Under the pieces are notes generated by a model. The model was not told the origin of the DNA. It saw only the letters and a list, made by a program, of their open reading frames with translations, and did not search any database. A stretch of 64,000 nt of DNA, from NCBI GenBank assembly GCA_944323255.1, contig CALURU010000002.1, positions 62,001-126,000 of the forward strand, read 5' to 3'. The first letter of the stretch is position 1. Each line of letters begins with the position of its first letter. The DNA is from Candidatus Gastranaerophilales bacterium (GTDB taxonomy: Bacteria > Cyanobacteriota > Vampirovibrionia > Gastranaerophilales > Gastranaerophilaceae). Of this stretch, positions 34,488 through 43,929 are shown in pieces. Position numbers and translations under genes: made by a program.

Positions 34488-37259
34488 ATGAACATCAACT
34501 CAAATGAACTTTTGTTACTCAACAAAAAAATCAAATTTGCAGGTGAAGCAGGCAAACCTGCAGCAGACGTAACAGTACCTGCGCCGGAAACTAATACCCC
34601 GCAAACAGGCTTAAACGCTCTTATGTTTCAGGGATTAAACAACGTAGTTAGCGACCCTCAACTCGCAGGCGAGTTAAAAATTATGAGCGAAGCTAACACT
34701 GAAAAAACTGAAGATAAGGCTGCAAATGAATATATTGCTCCTTACAAATCAAATTTAGCTTTTCAGGGAAAAGCTTCAAAATTTAAAAGTATTGCACTTG
34801 CTGCCTTAATGGGATTGGCAACTCTCGGTGCAACATCAACATTAACTTCTTGTGATGACAAGGAATACATAGGAATTCCAGGTTCAAACACAAACAACGT
34901 AACCATAAATATTGACTTTGATAAAATTACAGCAATGTTTCAGCAAATGCAGGAAATGTGGCAGCAAATGCTTGAACAACAACAAATTACAAATGAACAG
35001 CTTCAACAAAATAATGAATTCATGAAGCAGCTTCTTCAAATGTACCAGGAAGGTATGGCTGATGCTAATGAATTTTATGAACAAATGTACAATTTCATTA
35101 TGTCATCTACCGCAAACCAGGAAATTATTATAGGTTTGCTTGAACAAAATGGTATGAGCCAGGAAGAAGCTAATAATTTATTAAGAGAACTAATCGCAGA
35201 AGTACAAGCAGGAAACCTCTCTGCTGCAGAAGCTATGGATAAGATAATGGATCTGCTTGGAGATATTAAAGGTCTATTATCACAGGCAATTTCCGACTTT
35301 AACAAGTTCTATGAAGAAATGCTTGCAAAACAGGATGAATTAATTGAAACAAATAAACAAGGTTTTGATGAACTTATTAATCAAGGTAATATAACAAATG
35401 CAACTCTTGAAGATATGAAGGCACAGAATGACAGCTTGATAGTATTAAGCAATAAACAAATAGAAGCCCAAAATAAAATTAAGGATGCAATTGTACAAGC
35501 AAATCTTGACAGTAATGCAAACTTTGATAAAGTTGTTGAAACATTGAACGTTAATAAAAATGAATTAATAGAAGCTTTGGAAAAATTAGGTTATAGTCAG
35601 GAAGAAATTATCAAAATGACAGCTTCTCAAATTATTAATGCTATTGATAATAACACAGCTGTTACAGAAGGTACAAATAATTTATTAACTATAATTACAG
35701 AACAGTTAACAGATATTTTACCTAAACTGCTTGAACAGGGGAAAATAACAAATGAGCAGTTAAATGATTTGAAACAACAAATGCAGGATTTGATGAATGA
35801 AGTTCAAAACGGAAATATCTCTGCTGATGAATTCTACAATAAAGCATTTGAATATATGGCTGGTTCAGCAGCAAATCAGCAGGTGATCATTGCGCAGCTT
35901 GTTGAAAACGGTAAGACACAACAGGAAGCAAATAATCTTATTAAGCAGTTAATCAGTGATGTTCAATCCGGCAATAAGACTGCAGAAGCTGCATTTAATG
36001 AAATAAAAGAACTTCTTGGTAATATTGATGAAACATTAGGCGAAATTAGTCAGGTTCTCAAAGACTTGCTAAGTGACTTTGATTCATTCTACAACGATTA
36101 TAAAAACGACAAAGACAAAGAATTTCATTTATTGGATCAATTGATTCAAAATGGTAAACTCCAAACATCCATTTTGCAATCTATGAACAATACAATCAAT
36201 AGTATGTCTGAAAATATAACCGGTATCAAAACCAATACAGATAAATTATTAGAAATTGCTCAAGATGATACTAAGTTCAATGAATTGATAGAAGCTATTA
36301 AAAACATTCAAGCCGGCGGAAGCGCTGATATTGATTATCAGAGATTGGAAGATATGTTTAAGATGATGGGATTGACGATTACAGATGCTATTAACATGTC
36401 ATCTTCTCAATTAGAACAAGCAATCAAAGATTTCCAGAATACATATGTAAATGTTGAACAAAAACAAATTGAAGAACTTCAGACTATTCAAAGTAAAATA
36501 GATGATTTGCAAATGTTCTTATCTAATAATGATAATAATCAGGAAATTATTGATGCAATTAACAATATAACAGTTGCAATCGGTAATGGAAATGAAGATG
36601 TTACTAATGAATTGAAGAATTTAACCGAACAGTTGAATAAATTACAGCAGGCAATAGATGCAATCTATAAGGCTATCGGAGATCAGGCCGCTATCACTAA
36701 TACTTATTTTGCAAAATGGGATGGCAAGTTTGACAGTATGCTCGGTTCTCTTGTAAATCTTGAAGGTGCAGCTAATGATATCAAGTCTCAACTAAGTACA
36801 ATCATTGCTAACCAAAAAACTACACAGGTATATCTTGATAATCTTCTTGAAGCTATCGCAGAATTAAAAGAAGAAATCATCAAGCTACAGGATTCTACTG
36901 ACGGTGAGGGTTCTTCAATTACTCTTGAACAATTAGAAGAATTGTGGAAACAACATGACGAAGCTAACTTCAACAAATACAAAGAATTGATTGAAAACTT
37001 AGACCTGAATGTTGATATTGATACTTCTACAATTGAAGATCTATTAACTTCAATCGATAATAAGATGGAATATATCAATGACAATTCTGAAATTTTGACT
37101 CAAATCCTTAACAAATTAAACAGCATTGACTGGTCAAATCCAGACTACACTGACAAATTAGACAAAATTATTGAAATTCTAGAGAACTTCAAATGCAACT
37201 GTGATTGCGGTGGCAATAATGAAGGTATCCTAGGTGATTTGGATGATGTATTAGGATAA
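34488..37259 (+). CDS. Very large helical protein with an internal lipobox-like signal, 923 aa
   Basis: Not a recognised family. The first 100 residues are low in structure and carry FxG motifs (KFAGEAG, MFQGL, AFQGKA). Then comes FKSIALAALMGLATLGATST and LTSC, which looks exactly like a lipoprotein signal and lipobox but sits at about residues 98-122 instead of the N-terminus. The remaining 800 residues are helical coiled coil, rich in Gln/Asn/Glu, with an internal duplication (units around EANNLLRELIAEVQAGN and EANNLIKQLISDVQSGN). The C-terminus has CNCDCGG. SD AAAAGGAG decides the ATG at 34488. Confidence 0.78.
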   Translation: MNINSNELLLLNKKIKFAGEAGKPAADVTVPAPETNTPQTGLNALMFQGLNNVVSDPQLAGELKIMSEANTEKTEDKAANEYIAPYKSNLAFQGKASKFKSIALAALMGLATLGATSTLTSCDDKEYIGIPGSNTNNVTINIDFDKITAMFQQMQEMWQQMLEQQQITNEQLQQNNEFMKQLLQMYQEGMADANEFYEQMYNFIMSSTANQEIIIGLLEQNGMSQEEANNLLRELIAEVQAGNLSAAEAMDKIMDLLGDIKGLLSQAISDFNKFYEEMLAKQDELIETNKQGFDELINQGNITNATLEDMKAQNDSLIVLSNKQIEAQNKIKDAIVQANLDSNANFDKVVETLNVNKNELIEALEKLGYSQEEIIKMTASQIINAIDNNTAVTEGTNNLLTIITEQLTDILPKLLEQGKITNEQLNDLKQQMQDLMNEVQNGNISADEFYNKAFEYMAGSAANQQVIIAQLVENGKTQQEANNLIKQLISDVQSGNKTAEAAFNEIKELLGNIDETLGEISQVLKDLLSDFDSFYNDYKNDKDKEFHLLDQLIQNGKLQTSILQSMNNTINSMSENITGIKTNTDKLLEIAQDDTKFNELIEAIKNIQAGGSADIDYQRLEDMFKMMGLTITDAINMSSSQLEQAIKDFQNTYVNVEQKQIEELQTIQSKIDDLQMFLSNNDNNQEIIDAINNITVAIGNGNEDVTNELKNLTEQLNKLQQAIDAIYKAIGDQAAITNTYFAKWDGKFDSMLGSLVNLEGAANDIKSQLSTIIANQKTTQVYLDNLLEAIAELKEEIIKLQDSTDGEGSSITLEQLEELWKQHDEANFNKYKELIENLDLNVDIDTSTIEDLLTSIDNKMEYINDNSEILTQILNKLNSIDWSNPDYTDKLDKIIEILENFKCNCDCGGNNEGILGDLDDVLG

Positions 37260-37283
37260 TGAATCAATACAAATAAAAAGAAA

Positions 37284-37310
37284 GGGACGGATTAAAATCC
37301 GTCCCTTTTT
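37284..37310. terminator. Bidirectional terminator between two convergent large genes
   Basis: Perfect 9-bp stem (37284-37292 with 37297-37305), loop TAAA. Tail TTTTT on the plus strand and TTTCTTTTT on the minus strand. Confidence 0.9.
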
Positions 37311-37334
37311 ATATTTTAAACAACCATGGGCTTC

Positions 37335-40001
37335 TTATTCTTCTTTCCATTTTTCAACTTTAGCATTCGGATACTTAGCTTTGAAATCTGCAACAGCCTG
37401 ATCTCTTGCCTGCATTGAATCATATTCCTGAACGGCACCGCCATCAAATCTTGCATAATATCTTGCAGGCTGACCATCTCTTACTTTGATTTTATCAGCT
37501 GCGTGACCTGTCGGATCAACTACTTCTCCGTCATTTGAACTTGCTTCTGCCTTTAAAGATTTTGAAGCATCTCTTGTGCATTCAGCTAACTCAACCGGAA
37601 CTTTTACACCTGTTCCAGGAATATTATTTCCTTCATTATCCTTCTTAAGCGCCGGAAGGTATGTAGCCTGAAGAGCACTCTTATATGCTTCATAATCAAG
37701 TCCTTCGACATTTTTCATATGGCTTAGACCCTTTTTAGATAATGCAAGTAATTTTTCCAGATTTTCTTTGCTGTAATCTCCATTGTTGATGCCTTGAGCA
37801 ATTTTTATCATTCTTATTGCATCATTGAGACCATATCTTTCTATTAAACAGTCATACTGACCTGCAATCTTTGTCCAGGATGTTGTACGACCATCAATTA
37901 CCGGAACATCTTTATATTCTGCTGCTATTGCATTTTTATCTTTGGTTGAATAATTATGCTCATCTTCAACAGGGGTGTCGCCATCGTCACCATCATCACC
38001 ATCATCATCGCCATGAACTTCGTCATCACGTTTCAAGCCTTCAAGAAGTCCTATCAACTCTTCTCTGTTTAATACACTGCCGCTGCCTGCTCCATAAATA
38101 CCTTTTTCCGGATAACCATGGTCAAGGTAATTTTTATAAGCTTCACAATCCCAGCTTCCGTCTTTTTCATTAACGAATGTTGATGCAATTAACAACAATG
38201 CTTTTTTGTATTGAGGTTTTATTGCTTTTTGTTCAGCTTCGCTGTCTAGGAATTTTGCATATTCTTCAAGTGTTACGCATTTGAACTGAGTAGAAGTAAT
38301 TGGTTTTTCCGGTTCATCTTTCAGACCTGCAATAAGTCCTGCCGCTGCCGTTATTGCAGCTGATTTTAATGCTGTCTTCAATATTTGTTTTGAACCTTTC
38401 CAGAATAACGGTACAAGATTTTCTTGATCAATAATGATCTGAATACCGCCTTCAATTAAGTTCAAAATTGCACCTTCGACCTGCCCTAATTGTGATATCA
38501 AATCATCTAACTGAGAACCTGTAGCCATAATATTTAATTCTACGTGGTTTGTATTGCTTAAATTTGTATCATAGTAGTATCGTGTATTTGTTGCTGCTGC
38601 ACTTGCGCCTGAAAGACCACCGACCAGAGCACCAACCGTTGCACCTAAGATTGCTTTGCCCCAGTCCTTGCCTTCAACATCATAACCGCACATTTTTACA
38701 AGCATCTGAGCTTCTTTTTCACTAAGCTTTTTCAATTCAGTTGCTGCAGCCAATGCACTGGTTGTTTTTGTCTTTTCTGCAAGTGGTTTATAATCTTTTG
38801 AAGTTCTATCAAGTTTGTAGTTAGAACCTACGTAAATTCCGATTAGTTCTGAAAGCGGAGAAACATCATACTTACCGTTTCCAAGGTCAACAATTAATCC
38901 GCTGCTTACAAGTGCTTCAAATAACTGGGTTTTCTTTTTGAAGAATAAGAAAGTTTTCTTCTTATCCACTGCATCGTGAACTTCTTCACTGGTCAAACCC
39001 TCTTCTCTGATATCATATACAAGATTTTTTCTTGCCTGATTTTTTCTTGCAATTTTCATATCCGAATCTTGACCGGAAATCCATTCTTTGAAGTTATTTT
39101 CACCACCAAGAGCTTTTTTGGTATATTTGTTATAATCATTATTATCTTCTAATGTAGCTTTTGCATCCTGTTTTACACCTTTAGAAGATGTTGAATCTGA
39201 TTCATAAACAGCTTCTCTTACGGTTCGTCTTGCATCCGGCATAATATGAGAAGTTTCAAAATCACTCATCTTGCTCTTAAAGTGAGTTATCTTATAGAAG
39301 AATGAACCTCTTTTCTTCAAATAATCGTGATAATAAGAACCTTTATCTTTATATTCAGCTTTAAGCTGATCGAAAGCTGCTTCTTCGTCCATACCAGCAT
39401 TAACAAGAGTTTCGTATGCTTGTTTCAGTTCGTTTAATTCTTTTGTTGCTTGATTGTATTCAGCATTCTTAACAAGAGCTTTTAATACATCTTTTGCATA
39501 ATCATCTTTTCTGCCAATATATAATTTTTCTTTTACTTTATCATATAATTTTTCGACATCATCTTTGGAATTGTAACCGACTTCATTAATAGCATTTAAA
39601 ATATACTTAACTTGACCTTGCAGATCTTGATACATTGGATCATTCACATTTACACCAAGTCTTTCAGCAAGCTTTTTAACTAACTTTTCAGGAGTTGTTG
39701 CAAATTCTTCTTCTAGAATGGTTGTTACATATTTTTCCATTCTTTTTACCTGATCTTTTGTATAAGCTTTGGTCTGCGGATTTGTAACAGTCTTTTTATT
39801 ACCAGTCTTAATTTCTGAACCAAAGATTTCTTTGTAATCAGCTTCTGTAACCTGTCCACTCTGAACTGCAGCTTTTGCATAGTTTTCAAAAACTGTTTTT
39901 TCAGAAGCGCTGTCGATAACATTATTATTGTTACCACTCTCATCTGCAATTTCTGCTAAGGTTTTTAAAGTCCCGGTTAAATTAGCAATTTCAATTCCCA
40001 T
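37335..40001 (-). CDS. Very large hypothetical protein with glycine-zipper segments, 888 aa
   Basis: Not recognised. No signal peptide. Residues 1-470 are charged and helical. A glycine/alanine-rich hydrophobic stretch (GKAILGATVGALVGGLSGAS) and a second (ALKSAAITAAAGLIAGL) could insert into a membrane, as seen in pore-forming or effector proteins. An Asp/Gly run (DDDGDDGDDGDTP) separates a C-terminal region ending in VEKWKEE. SD AAAAAGGAG lies 6 bases before the ATG. It faces the 923-aa protein across a shared terminator. Confidence 0.75.
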   Translation of the reverse strand: MGIEIANLTGTLKTLAEIADESGNNNNVIDSASEKTVFENYAKAAVQSGQVTEADYKEIFGSEIKTGNKKTVTNPQTKAYTKDQVKRMEKYVTTILEEEFATTPEKLVKKLAERLGVNVNDPMYQDLQGQVKYILNAINEVGYNSKDDVEKLYDKVKEKLYIGRKDDYAKDVLKALVKNAEYNQATKELNELKQAYETLVNAGMDEEAAFDQLKAEYKDKGSYYHDYLKKRGSFFYKITHFKSKMSDFETSHIMPDARRTVREAVYESDSTSSKGVKQDAKATLEDNNDYNKYTKKALGGENNFKEWISGQDSDMKIARKNQARKNLVYDIREEGLTSEEVHDAVDKKKTFLFFKKKTQLFEALVSSGLIVDLGNGKYDVSPLSELIGIYVGSNYKLDRTSKDYKPLAEKTKTTSALAAATELKKLSEKEAQMLVKMCGYDVEGKDWGKAILGATVGALVGGLSGASAAATNTRYYYDTNLSNTNHVELNIMATGSQLDDLISQLGQVEGAILNLIEGGIQIIIDQENLVPLFWKGSKQILKTALKSAAITAAAGLIAGLKDEPEKPITSTQFKCVTLEEYAKFLDSEAEQKAIKPQYKKALLLIASTFVNEKDGSWDCEAYKNYLDHGYPEKGIYGAGSGSVLNREELIGLLEGLKRDDEVHGDDDGDDGDDGDTPVEDEHNYSTKDKNAIAAEYKDVPVIDGRTTSWTKIAGQYDCLIERYGLNDAIRMIKIAQGINNGDYSKENLEKLLALSKKGLSHMKNVEGLDYEAYKSALQATYLPALKKDNEGNNIPGTGVKVPVELAECTRDASKSLKAEASSNDGEVVDPTGHAADKIKVRDGQPARYYARFDGGAVQEYDSMQARDQAVADFKAKYPNAKVEKWKEE

Positions 40002-40086
40002 AATATGCTCCTTTTTCCTCGTATTTCTTTCTTTAAATATATAAAGTATTTTTCCTTACAAGAATTGCGCAAAAAATCTAAATTGC

Positions 40087-41526
40087 TTAATATTTCTTAA
40101 CAAAATCTTCTAACATTTCAATAGAGCGTTTTGCAAGAAGTTCCGCCTTGAGCTTTTTATTTTTTCTCTCGTGTTTGGGTAATTCTATTGGTGTAACGAT
40201 TGCCCAGTTTGAATTTGTCGGCTGGAGGGGTAAATATCTGATTGAATTATCACGTGAAGAAACATGTTTAAGATGAGCAATATCAGTAATATAAAACGAC
40301 AACGCACCAAGCATTGTTTCCCGTGGTAAAGTAATCAGGTCTTGCTCCGAATCTCCTCTCCGGGGAGCGGAGCGGAAGGCGAAGAGGGCAGAATTTCTTT
40401 GTGAGCTCTGCGAACTTAGAAATTCGGGAGAGGTCTGAATTCTCCTTGCCATATTTATACCTGCAAGCATACCTGTTGCAATCGATTCTGTGTATCCTTC
40501 AGTACCTGTTATTTGCCCTGCAAAGAACAAACCTTTTCGCCTTTTTGTCTCAAGCGTAGGGTTGAGTATCTGCGGACTGTTTATGAATGTATTTCTGTGC
40601 ATAACGCCGTATCTTATGATATTTGCGTATTCAAGCCCAGGAATCGAATGTATTAATTCTTTTTGCGCTCCCCATTTTAAGTTTGTTTGAAACCCTACAA
40701 GGTTAAACAGAGTCTTTGCTGAGTTATCTTGACGAAGCTGAACCACTGCATAGTTTTCAATTCCGGTTCGTTTATCTATAAGCCCTACCGGCTTCATCGG
40801 ACCAAACCTTAAAGTATCAATTCCTCTTGATGCAAGGACTTCTACCGGCAGGCAGGATTCGAAGTATTTTGAATTTTTATCTACCTGGTGCTGCTCAATT
40901 CTTGGCGCATTAATTAATATATTATAGAACTTTTCGTATTCTTCCTTATTCATAGGACAATTTATGTATGAGGCTTCTCCTTTATCATACCTTGAAGCCC
41001 AGAAAGCTTTGTCAAAGTTAATTGAATCAACTTCTACAATAGGTGCAATTGCGTCAAAGAAATGAAGATGTTCAGTTTGCGTAAATTCTTTTATTGCTTC
41101 AGCAAATTTATCACTTGTAAGAGGACCTGAGGCGATAATTACATTACCATCCGGAATTTCTGTTATCTCTTCACGGATTAATTCAATATTTGGATCTTCT
41201 TCAATTCTTTTTGTAACAGCTTTGGAAAAGTCTTCTCTTGCAATAGCAAGAGCATTTCCTGCAGGAACAGCATTTTCATAAGCAATTTTGATTAGCTCAC
41301 CACCTAGGATTTCCATCTCTTTTTTAAGAAGTCCACTGGCATTCGTTATATCGAAAGAGCCGAGGCTGTTTGAGCAGACAAATTCCGCACAATCAGAAGT
41401 AACATGAGCGCCCGTAGTTTTATCAGGCCGCATTTCATATAACTTTACTCTTATACCTCTTTTTGCTAGCTGCAAAGCTGCTTCTGAACCGGCTAAGCCG
41501 GCACCGATTACTTTTACTTCCTGCAT
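40087..41526 (-). CDS. trmFO: tRNA (uracil-5-)-methyltransferase TrmFO with a repeat-derived insertion
   Basis: 479-aa folate/FAD-dependent enzyme that makes m5U54 in tRNA. FAD motif VIGAGLAGSEAALQLAKRG at the N-terminus, then ETNASGLLK-like SGLLKKEMEILG, then GQITGTEGYTESIATG and PRETMLGAL, all typical. The protein is about 30 residues longer than relatives because residues about 365-395, between ARRIQ and DLITLPRET, are encoded by an intergenic-type palindromic repeat (40342-40434) inserted in frame. The rest of the C-terminal domain is intact, so the enzyme may still work. SD-like GGGAA before the ATG. Confidence 0.93.
   Translation of the reverse strand: MQEVKVIGAGLAGSEAALQLAKRGIRVKLYEMRPDKTTGAHVTSDCAEFVCSNSLGSFDITNASGLLKKEMEILGGELIKIAYENAVPAGNALAIAREDFSKAVTKRIEEDPNIELIREEITEIPDGNVIIASGPLTSDKFAEAIKEFTQTEHLHFFDAIAPIVEVDSINFDKAFWASRYDKGEASYINCPMNKEEYEKFYNILINAPRIEQHQVDKNSKYFESCLPVEVLASRGIDTLRFGPMKPVGLIDKRTGIENYAVVQLRQDNSAKTLFNLVGFQTNLKWGAQKELIHSIPGLEYANIIRYGVMHRNTFINSPQILNPTLETKRRKGLFFAGQITGTEGYTESIATGMLAGINMARRIQTSPEFLSSQSSQRNSALFAFRSAPRRGDSEQDLITLPRETMLGALSFYITDIAHLKHVSSRDNSIRYLPLQPTNSNWAIVTPIELPKHERKNKKLKAELLAKRSIEMLEDFVKKY
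40342..40434. repeat. Palindromic repeat inserted in trmFO
   Basis: The stretch contains GAATTTCT (40391-40398) and AGAAATTC (40418-40425) as inverted arms around TTGTGAGCTCTGCGAACTT, with GC-rich CTCTCCGGGGAG to one side. The same arms and similar middle occur in non-coding DNA at 61391-61428 and, diverged, at 43721-43759. About 93 bases, a multiple of three, so the frame stays open. Confidence 0.75.
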
Positions 41527-41608
41527 TGAATTCCCTTTTTACGATATTTATCTAAATTTATATAAAGATATTATATAGAGAATAAAATAATATGTGAAGA
41601 GTAAATAG

Positions 41609-41642
41609 AGTTAATGTCGGCTTTACTAAGCCGACATTAACT
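41609..41642 (-). terminator. Hairpin after the CHASE2-GGDEF gene
   Basis: Perfect 15-bp stem (41609-41623 with 41628-41642), 4-base loop, right after the stop codon. The T-tract that follows on the minus strand is weak (CTATTTACT), so it may be a stabiliser as much as a terminator. Confidence 0.7.
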
Positions 41643-41643
41643 T

Positions 41644-43470
41644 TCAATATCTTCCAACTTGATTTCTGCCATGTTCCTTTGCATAATACAGCCCCTTATC
41701 CGCCCATTCAATTAAATCCTGCGGGGTTTGTGCATTATCCGGAAATGTTGCAACACCAAGACTTATCGTTACATTTACTTTGTCAACAGGAGTCAAATGA
41801 AATGGAGTATCCGCAACAGCCTTACATATTCTGTTAGCATTGAATAAAGCATCTTCTGCAGAAGTGTTTGGCAATATAATCGTCATCTCTTCACCGCCGT
41901 ATCTGCAAACATAATCCGTAGCACGGGAGTTATTTTTAAGAATTTTTGCAACCTGTCTTAATACTGCATCTCCTGCCTGATGACCGTATGTGTCATTAAA
42001 TTTTTTGAAGAAATCAATATCTATTATAATTAATGAAAATGCCTGATTGTATCTTCTTGCAATATCTATTTGTTTTCTTAAAGTATCCTGAAAATATCTG
42101 TGATTATAAAGTTCTGTCAAACCATCAATTGTAGCAAGCTTGTATTGGTATTCAAAATCACGTGCCTTCATCAGATATTTTGCAAGAAAAGAAAGTGCAA
42201 AAGCCGCCATTATTGATATAATCGGCAGCACTACAGGAATCCAGAGATTATATAATTCCATTGCATAATATGAAATAAACAAGTACGCAATTCCAAAAAG
42301 CGTTGTTGACAAGAATGCAAATAAAGTTGAAGTTGAAAGCATAACAATTCCGCCTACTATCGCAACAACACAAGCCAGAATAATAATATCAGTTACAATT
42401 CCTGTTTTATGAATAAAATTATTATCCAACATATTATTAAAGAAAGTTGCATGCACTTCTACACCCGGATAAACACCTTCCTGTACAGGGACACTTTTTG
42501 TATCGTGCAAACTCATTGCTGTAGTACCTACGATAATAATTTTATCTTTAAAGTCAAAATTGGTTATACCTTTTGAATTAGGGTTTTCCATATCACGTAT
42601 TACTTTGTACATAGGAATAATTGTATGCGTTCCGCTCGGTCCATACCAGTTTAATATAGCATCCCCGTCCTTTGTAAGCGGAATTTTGGTATCAAATGCC
42701 TGTAAATTAGAATTTGAATCTATAGTAAAATTCTTTTCGTTGTTTTGAGCCAGATAGTCAGCACCTGCTTTGAATGTAAGATAAGGATAGTATTTACCTT
42801 TGTATAACATAAGCGGTGCAATATACCTTATAATACCATCATTATTTCTCATAACATTTGTCATACCGATTTTCACTTTTCCATCAATTAACCCTTCTAA
42901 AATCGGACGGCAGTTTATAAATTCATATTTTGATTTAATATTTACATCAGAATTATTATTTATATTAAGAGCAAGCCTGTCCGGCAAATCAATAGGAATT
43001 CTCACATCGCTTGGCTGATTATCTAAATTCATTGCAGTATAAACATTTGAATATTTATTCATAGTATCAATAAGATATTTATCTGCTAGCTCTGTTTCAC
43101 GTAATGATTTAATAAACATTAAATCAAATATAATTGACTGCGGTCTTTTCTGTTCTAAATAATTAATCAAATCGCCATATATTTTTCTTGGAATAGGCCA
43201 TTCACCATATCTTTCCCAGAGAGTTTCTAAACTTGCATCATCTACAGCTACTATTACAATATCCTTATTTGGAAGCGGGCGTTTGTGTATCACCTGCAAA
43301 GACTGCCTGTAATCAAAAGTTCTGTTTTCAGCCACTTCAAAAAAAGATACAATAACATTTTTTAAAGTTTTATTGTTTTGTAAAAGAACAAAACCAATAA
43401 GTAAAGCAGCTAAGACAAGCAGTAAATATGTACCGTAGATGAACCATTTTGTTTTTATTAAATTTTTCAT
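41644..43470 (-). CDS. CHASE2-GGDEF diguanylate cyclase
   Basis: 608-aa membrane protein. N-terminal membrane helix (about 12-30), then an extracytoplasmic CHASE2 sensor domain (about 45-330, with DIVIVAVDDASLETLW and SIIFDLMF). Three further membrane helices (about 345-425) follow, then a C-terminal GGDEF domain with CRYGGEEMTIILPN and DGLTELYNHRYFQD. The active loop is GGEEM, with Met in place of Phe. It is expected to make c-di-GMP in response to an outside signal. SD GGGAGAGA before the ATG. Confidence 0.93.
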   Translation of the reverse strand: MKNLIKTKWFIYGTYLLLVLAALLIGFVLLQNNKTLKNVIVSFFEVAENRTFDYRQSLQVIHKRPLPNKDIVIVAVDDASLETLWERYGEWPIPRKIYGDLINYLEQKRPQSIIFDLMFIKSLRETELADKYLIDTMNKYSNVYTAMNLDNQPSDVRIPIDLPDRLALNINNNSDVNIKSKYEFINCRPILEGLIDGKVKIGMTNVMRNNDGIIRYIAPLMLYKGKYYPYLTFKAGADYLAQNNEKNFTIDSNSNLQAFDTKIPLTKDGDAILNWYGPSGTHTIIPMYKVIRDMENPNSKGITNFDFKDKIIIVGTTAMSLHDTKSVPVQEGVYPGVEVHATFFNNMLDNNFIHKTGIVTDIIILACVVAIVGGIVMLSTSTLFAFLSTTLFGIAYLFISYYAMELYNLWIPVVLPIISIMAAFALSFLAKYLMKARDFEYQYKLATIDGLTELYNHRYFQDTLRKQIDIARRYNQAFSLIIIDIDFFKKFNDTYGHQAGDAVLRQVAKILKNNSRATDYVCRYGGEEMTIILPNTSAEDALFNANRICKAVADTPFHLTPVDKVNVTISLGVATFPDNAQTPQDLIEWADKGLYYAKEHGRNQVGRY

Positions 43471-43490
43471 TTCTCTCTCCCGAAAATAAA

Positions 43491-43652
43491 TTATATTCTA
43501 GTATAATTAATATTTCTTTTCTTTGCAAGAAATTTTTCTGCTGACAGATTCTTTTCTATCAAGCTATTATTGGCTTTTAAGGCTTCCGTAGATTGTCCTA
43601 AAGCCAGAGGATTAAGCAAATATTTTAGCAAGCATTCTTCATGTAAATTCAT
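43491..43652 (-). CDS. Small protein, 53 aa
   Basis: A 53-codon frame with an SD (AAAAAGGAAA, 6 to 8 bases before the ATG), just upstream of the CHASE2-GGDEF gene. The product starts MNLHEECLLKYLLNP, is helical and basic, and ends NINYTRI. No family recognised. The gap to the downstream gene is 20 bases, so co-transcription is likely. Confidence 0.42.
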   Translation of the reverse strand: MNLHEECLLKYLLNPLALGQSTEALKANNSLIEKNLSAEKFLAKKRNINYTRI

Positions 43653-43680
43653 AATTTTTTCCTTTTTGATAATAACTGTT

Positions 43681-43765
43681 CTCCTCTCCGCACATCTACA
43701 GCGAAATTAGAAGAGAGGAAGGATTTCTTCGTGAATTTTTACAAACTTAGAAATCCGGGTAAACA
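43681..43765. repeat. Copy of the palindromic repeat family (diverged)
   Basis: CTCCTCTCCGC at the left, then GGATTTCT and AGAAATCC as inverted arms around TCGTGAATTTTTACAAACT, then GGGTAAAC. Same layout as in trmFO and at 61368-61440. The remainder of the gap to fliE is AT-rich. Confidence 0.55.
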
Positions 43766-43880
43766 TATAGACATCCCCAAAGGGATTATGTACTTTTATT
43801 AATAAATAACGGTATTTATTGACATTTCTTTAATAATTATTAAAACGATAGTACAAATGGAGTATTTTAGAATAATTTTT

Positions 43881-43907
43881 TAAATTATTTATCAAAATAT
43901 CCGATAA
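43881..43907 (+). promoter_or_regulatory. Sigma-28 (FliA)-type promoter of fliE-fliF
   Basis: TAAA (43881-43884), exactly 15 bases, TCCGATAA (43900-43907); the enteric sigma-28 consensus is TAAA-N15-GCCGATAA. The fliE start is 23 bases downstream, with SD AGAGGTG between. Confidence 0.72.
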
Positions 43908-43929
43908 CAATAATAAAGAGGTGAAGAAT

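Noticed and set aside
37871-38173. His-rich 100-codon frame on the plus strand
   Set aside because: It is the antisense of the Asp/Gly run in the 888-aa protein; no SD and no supporting promoter.
40087-41526. trmFO as a frameshifted pseudogene
   Set aside because: Despite the repeat insertion the frame is open from start to stop and all conserved segments are present in order.
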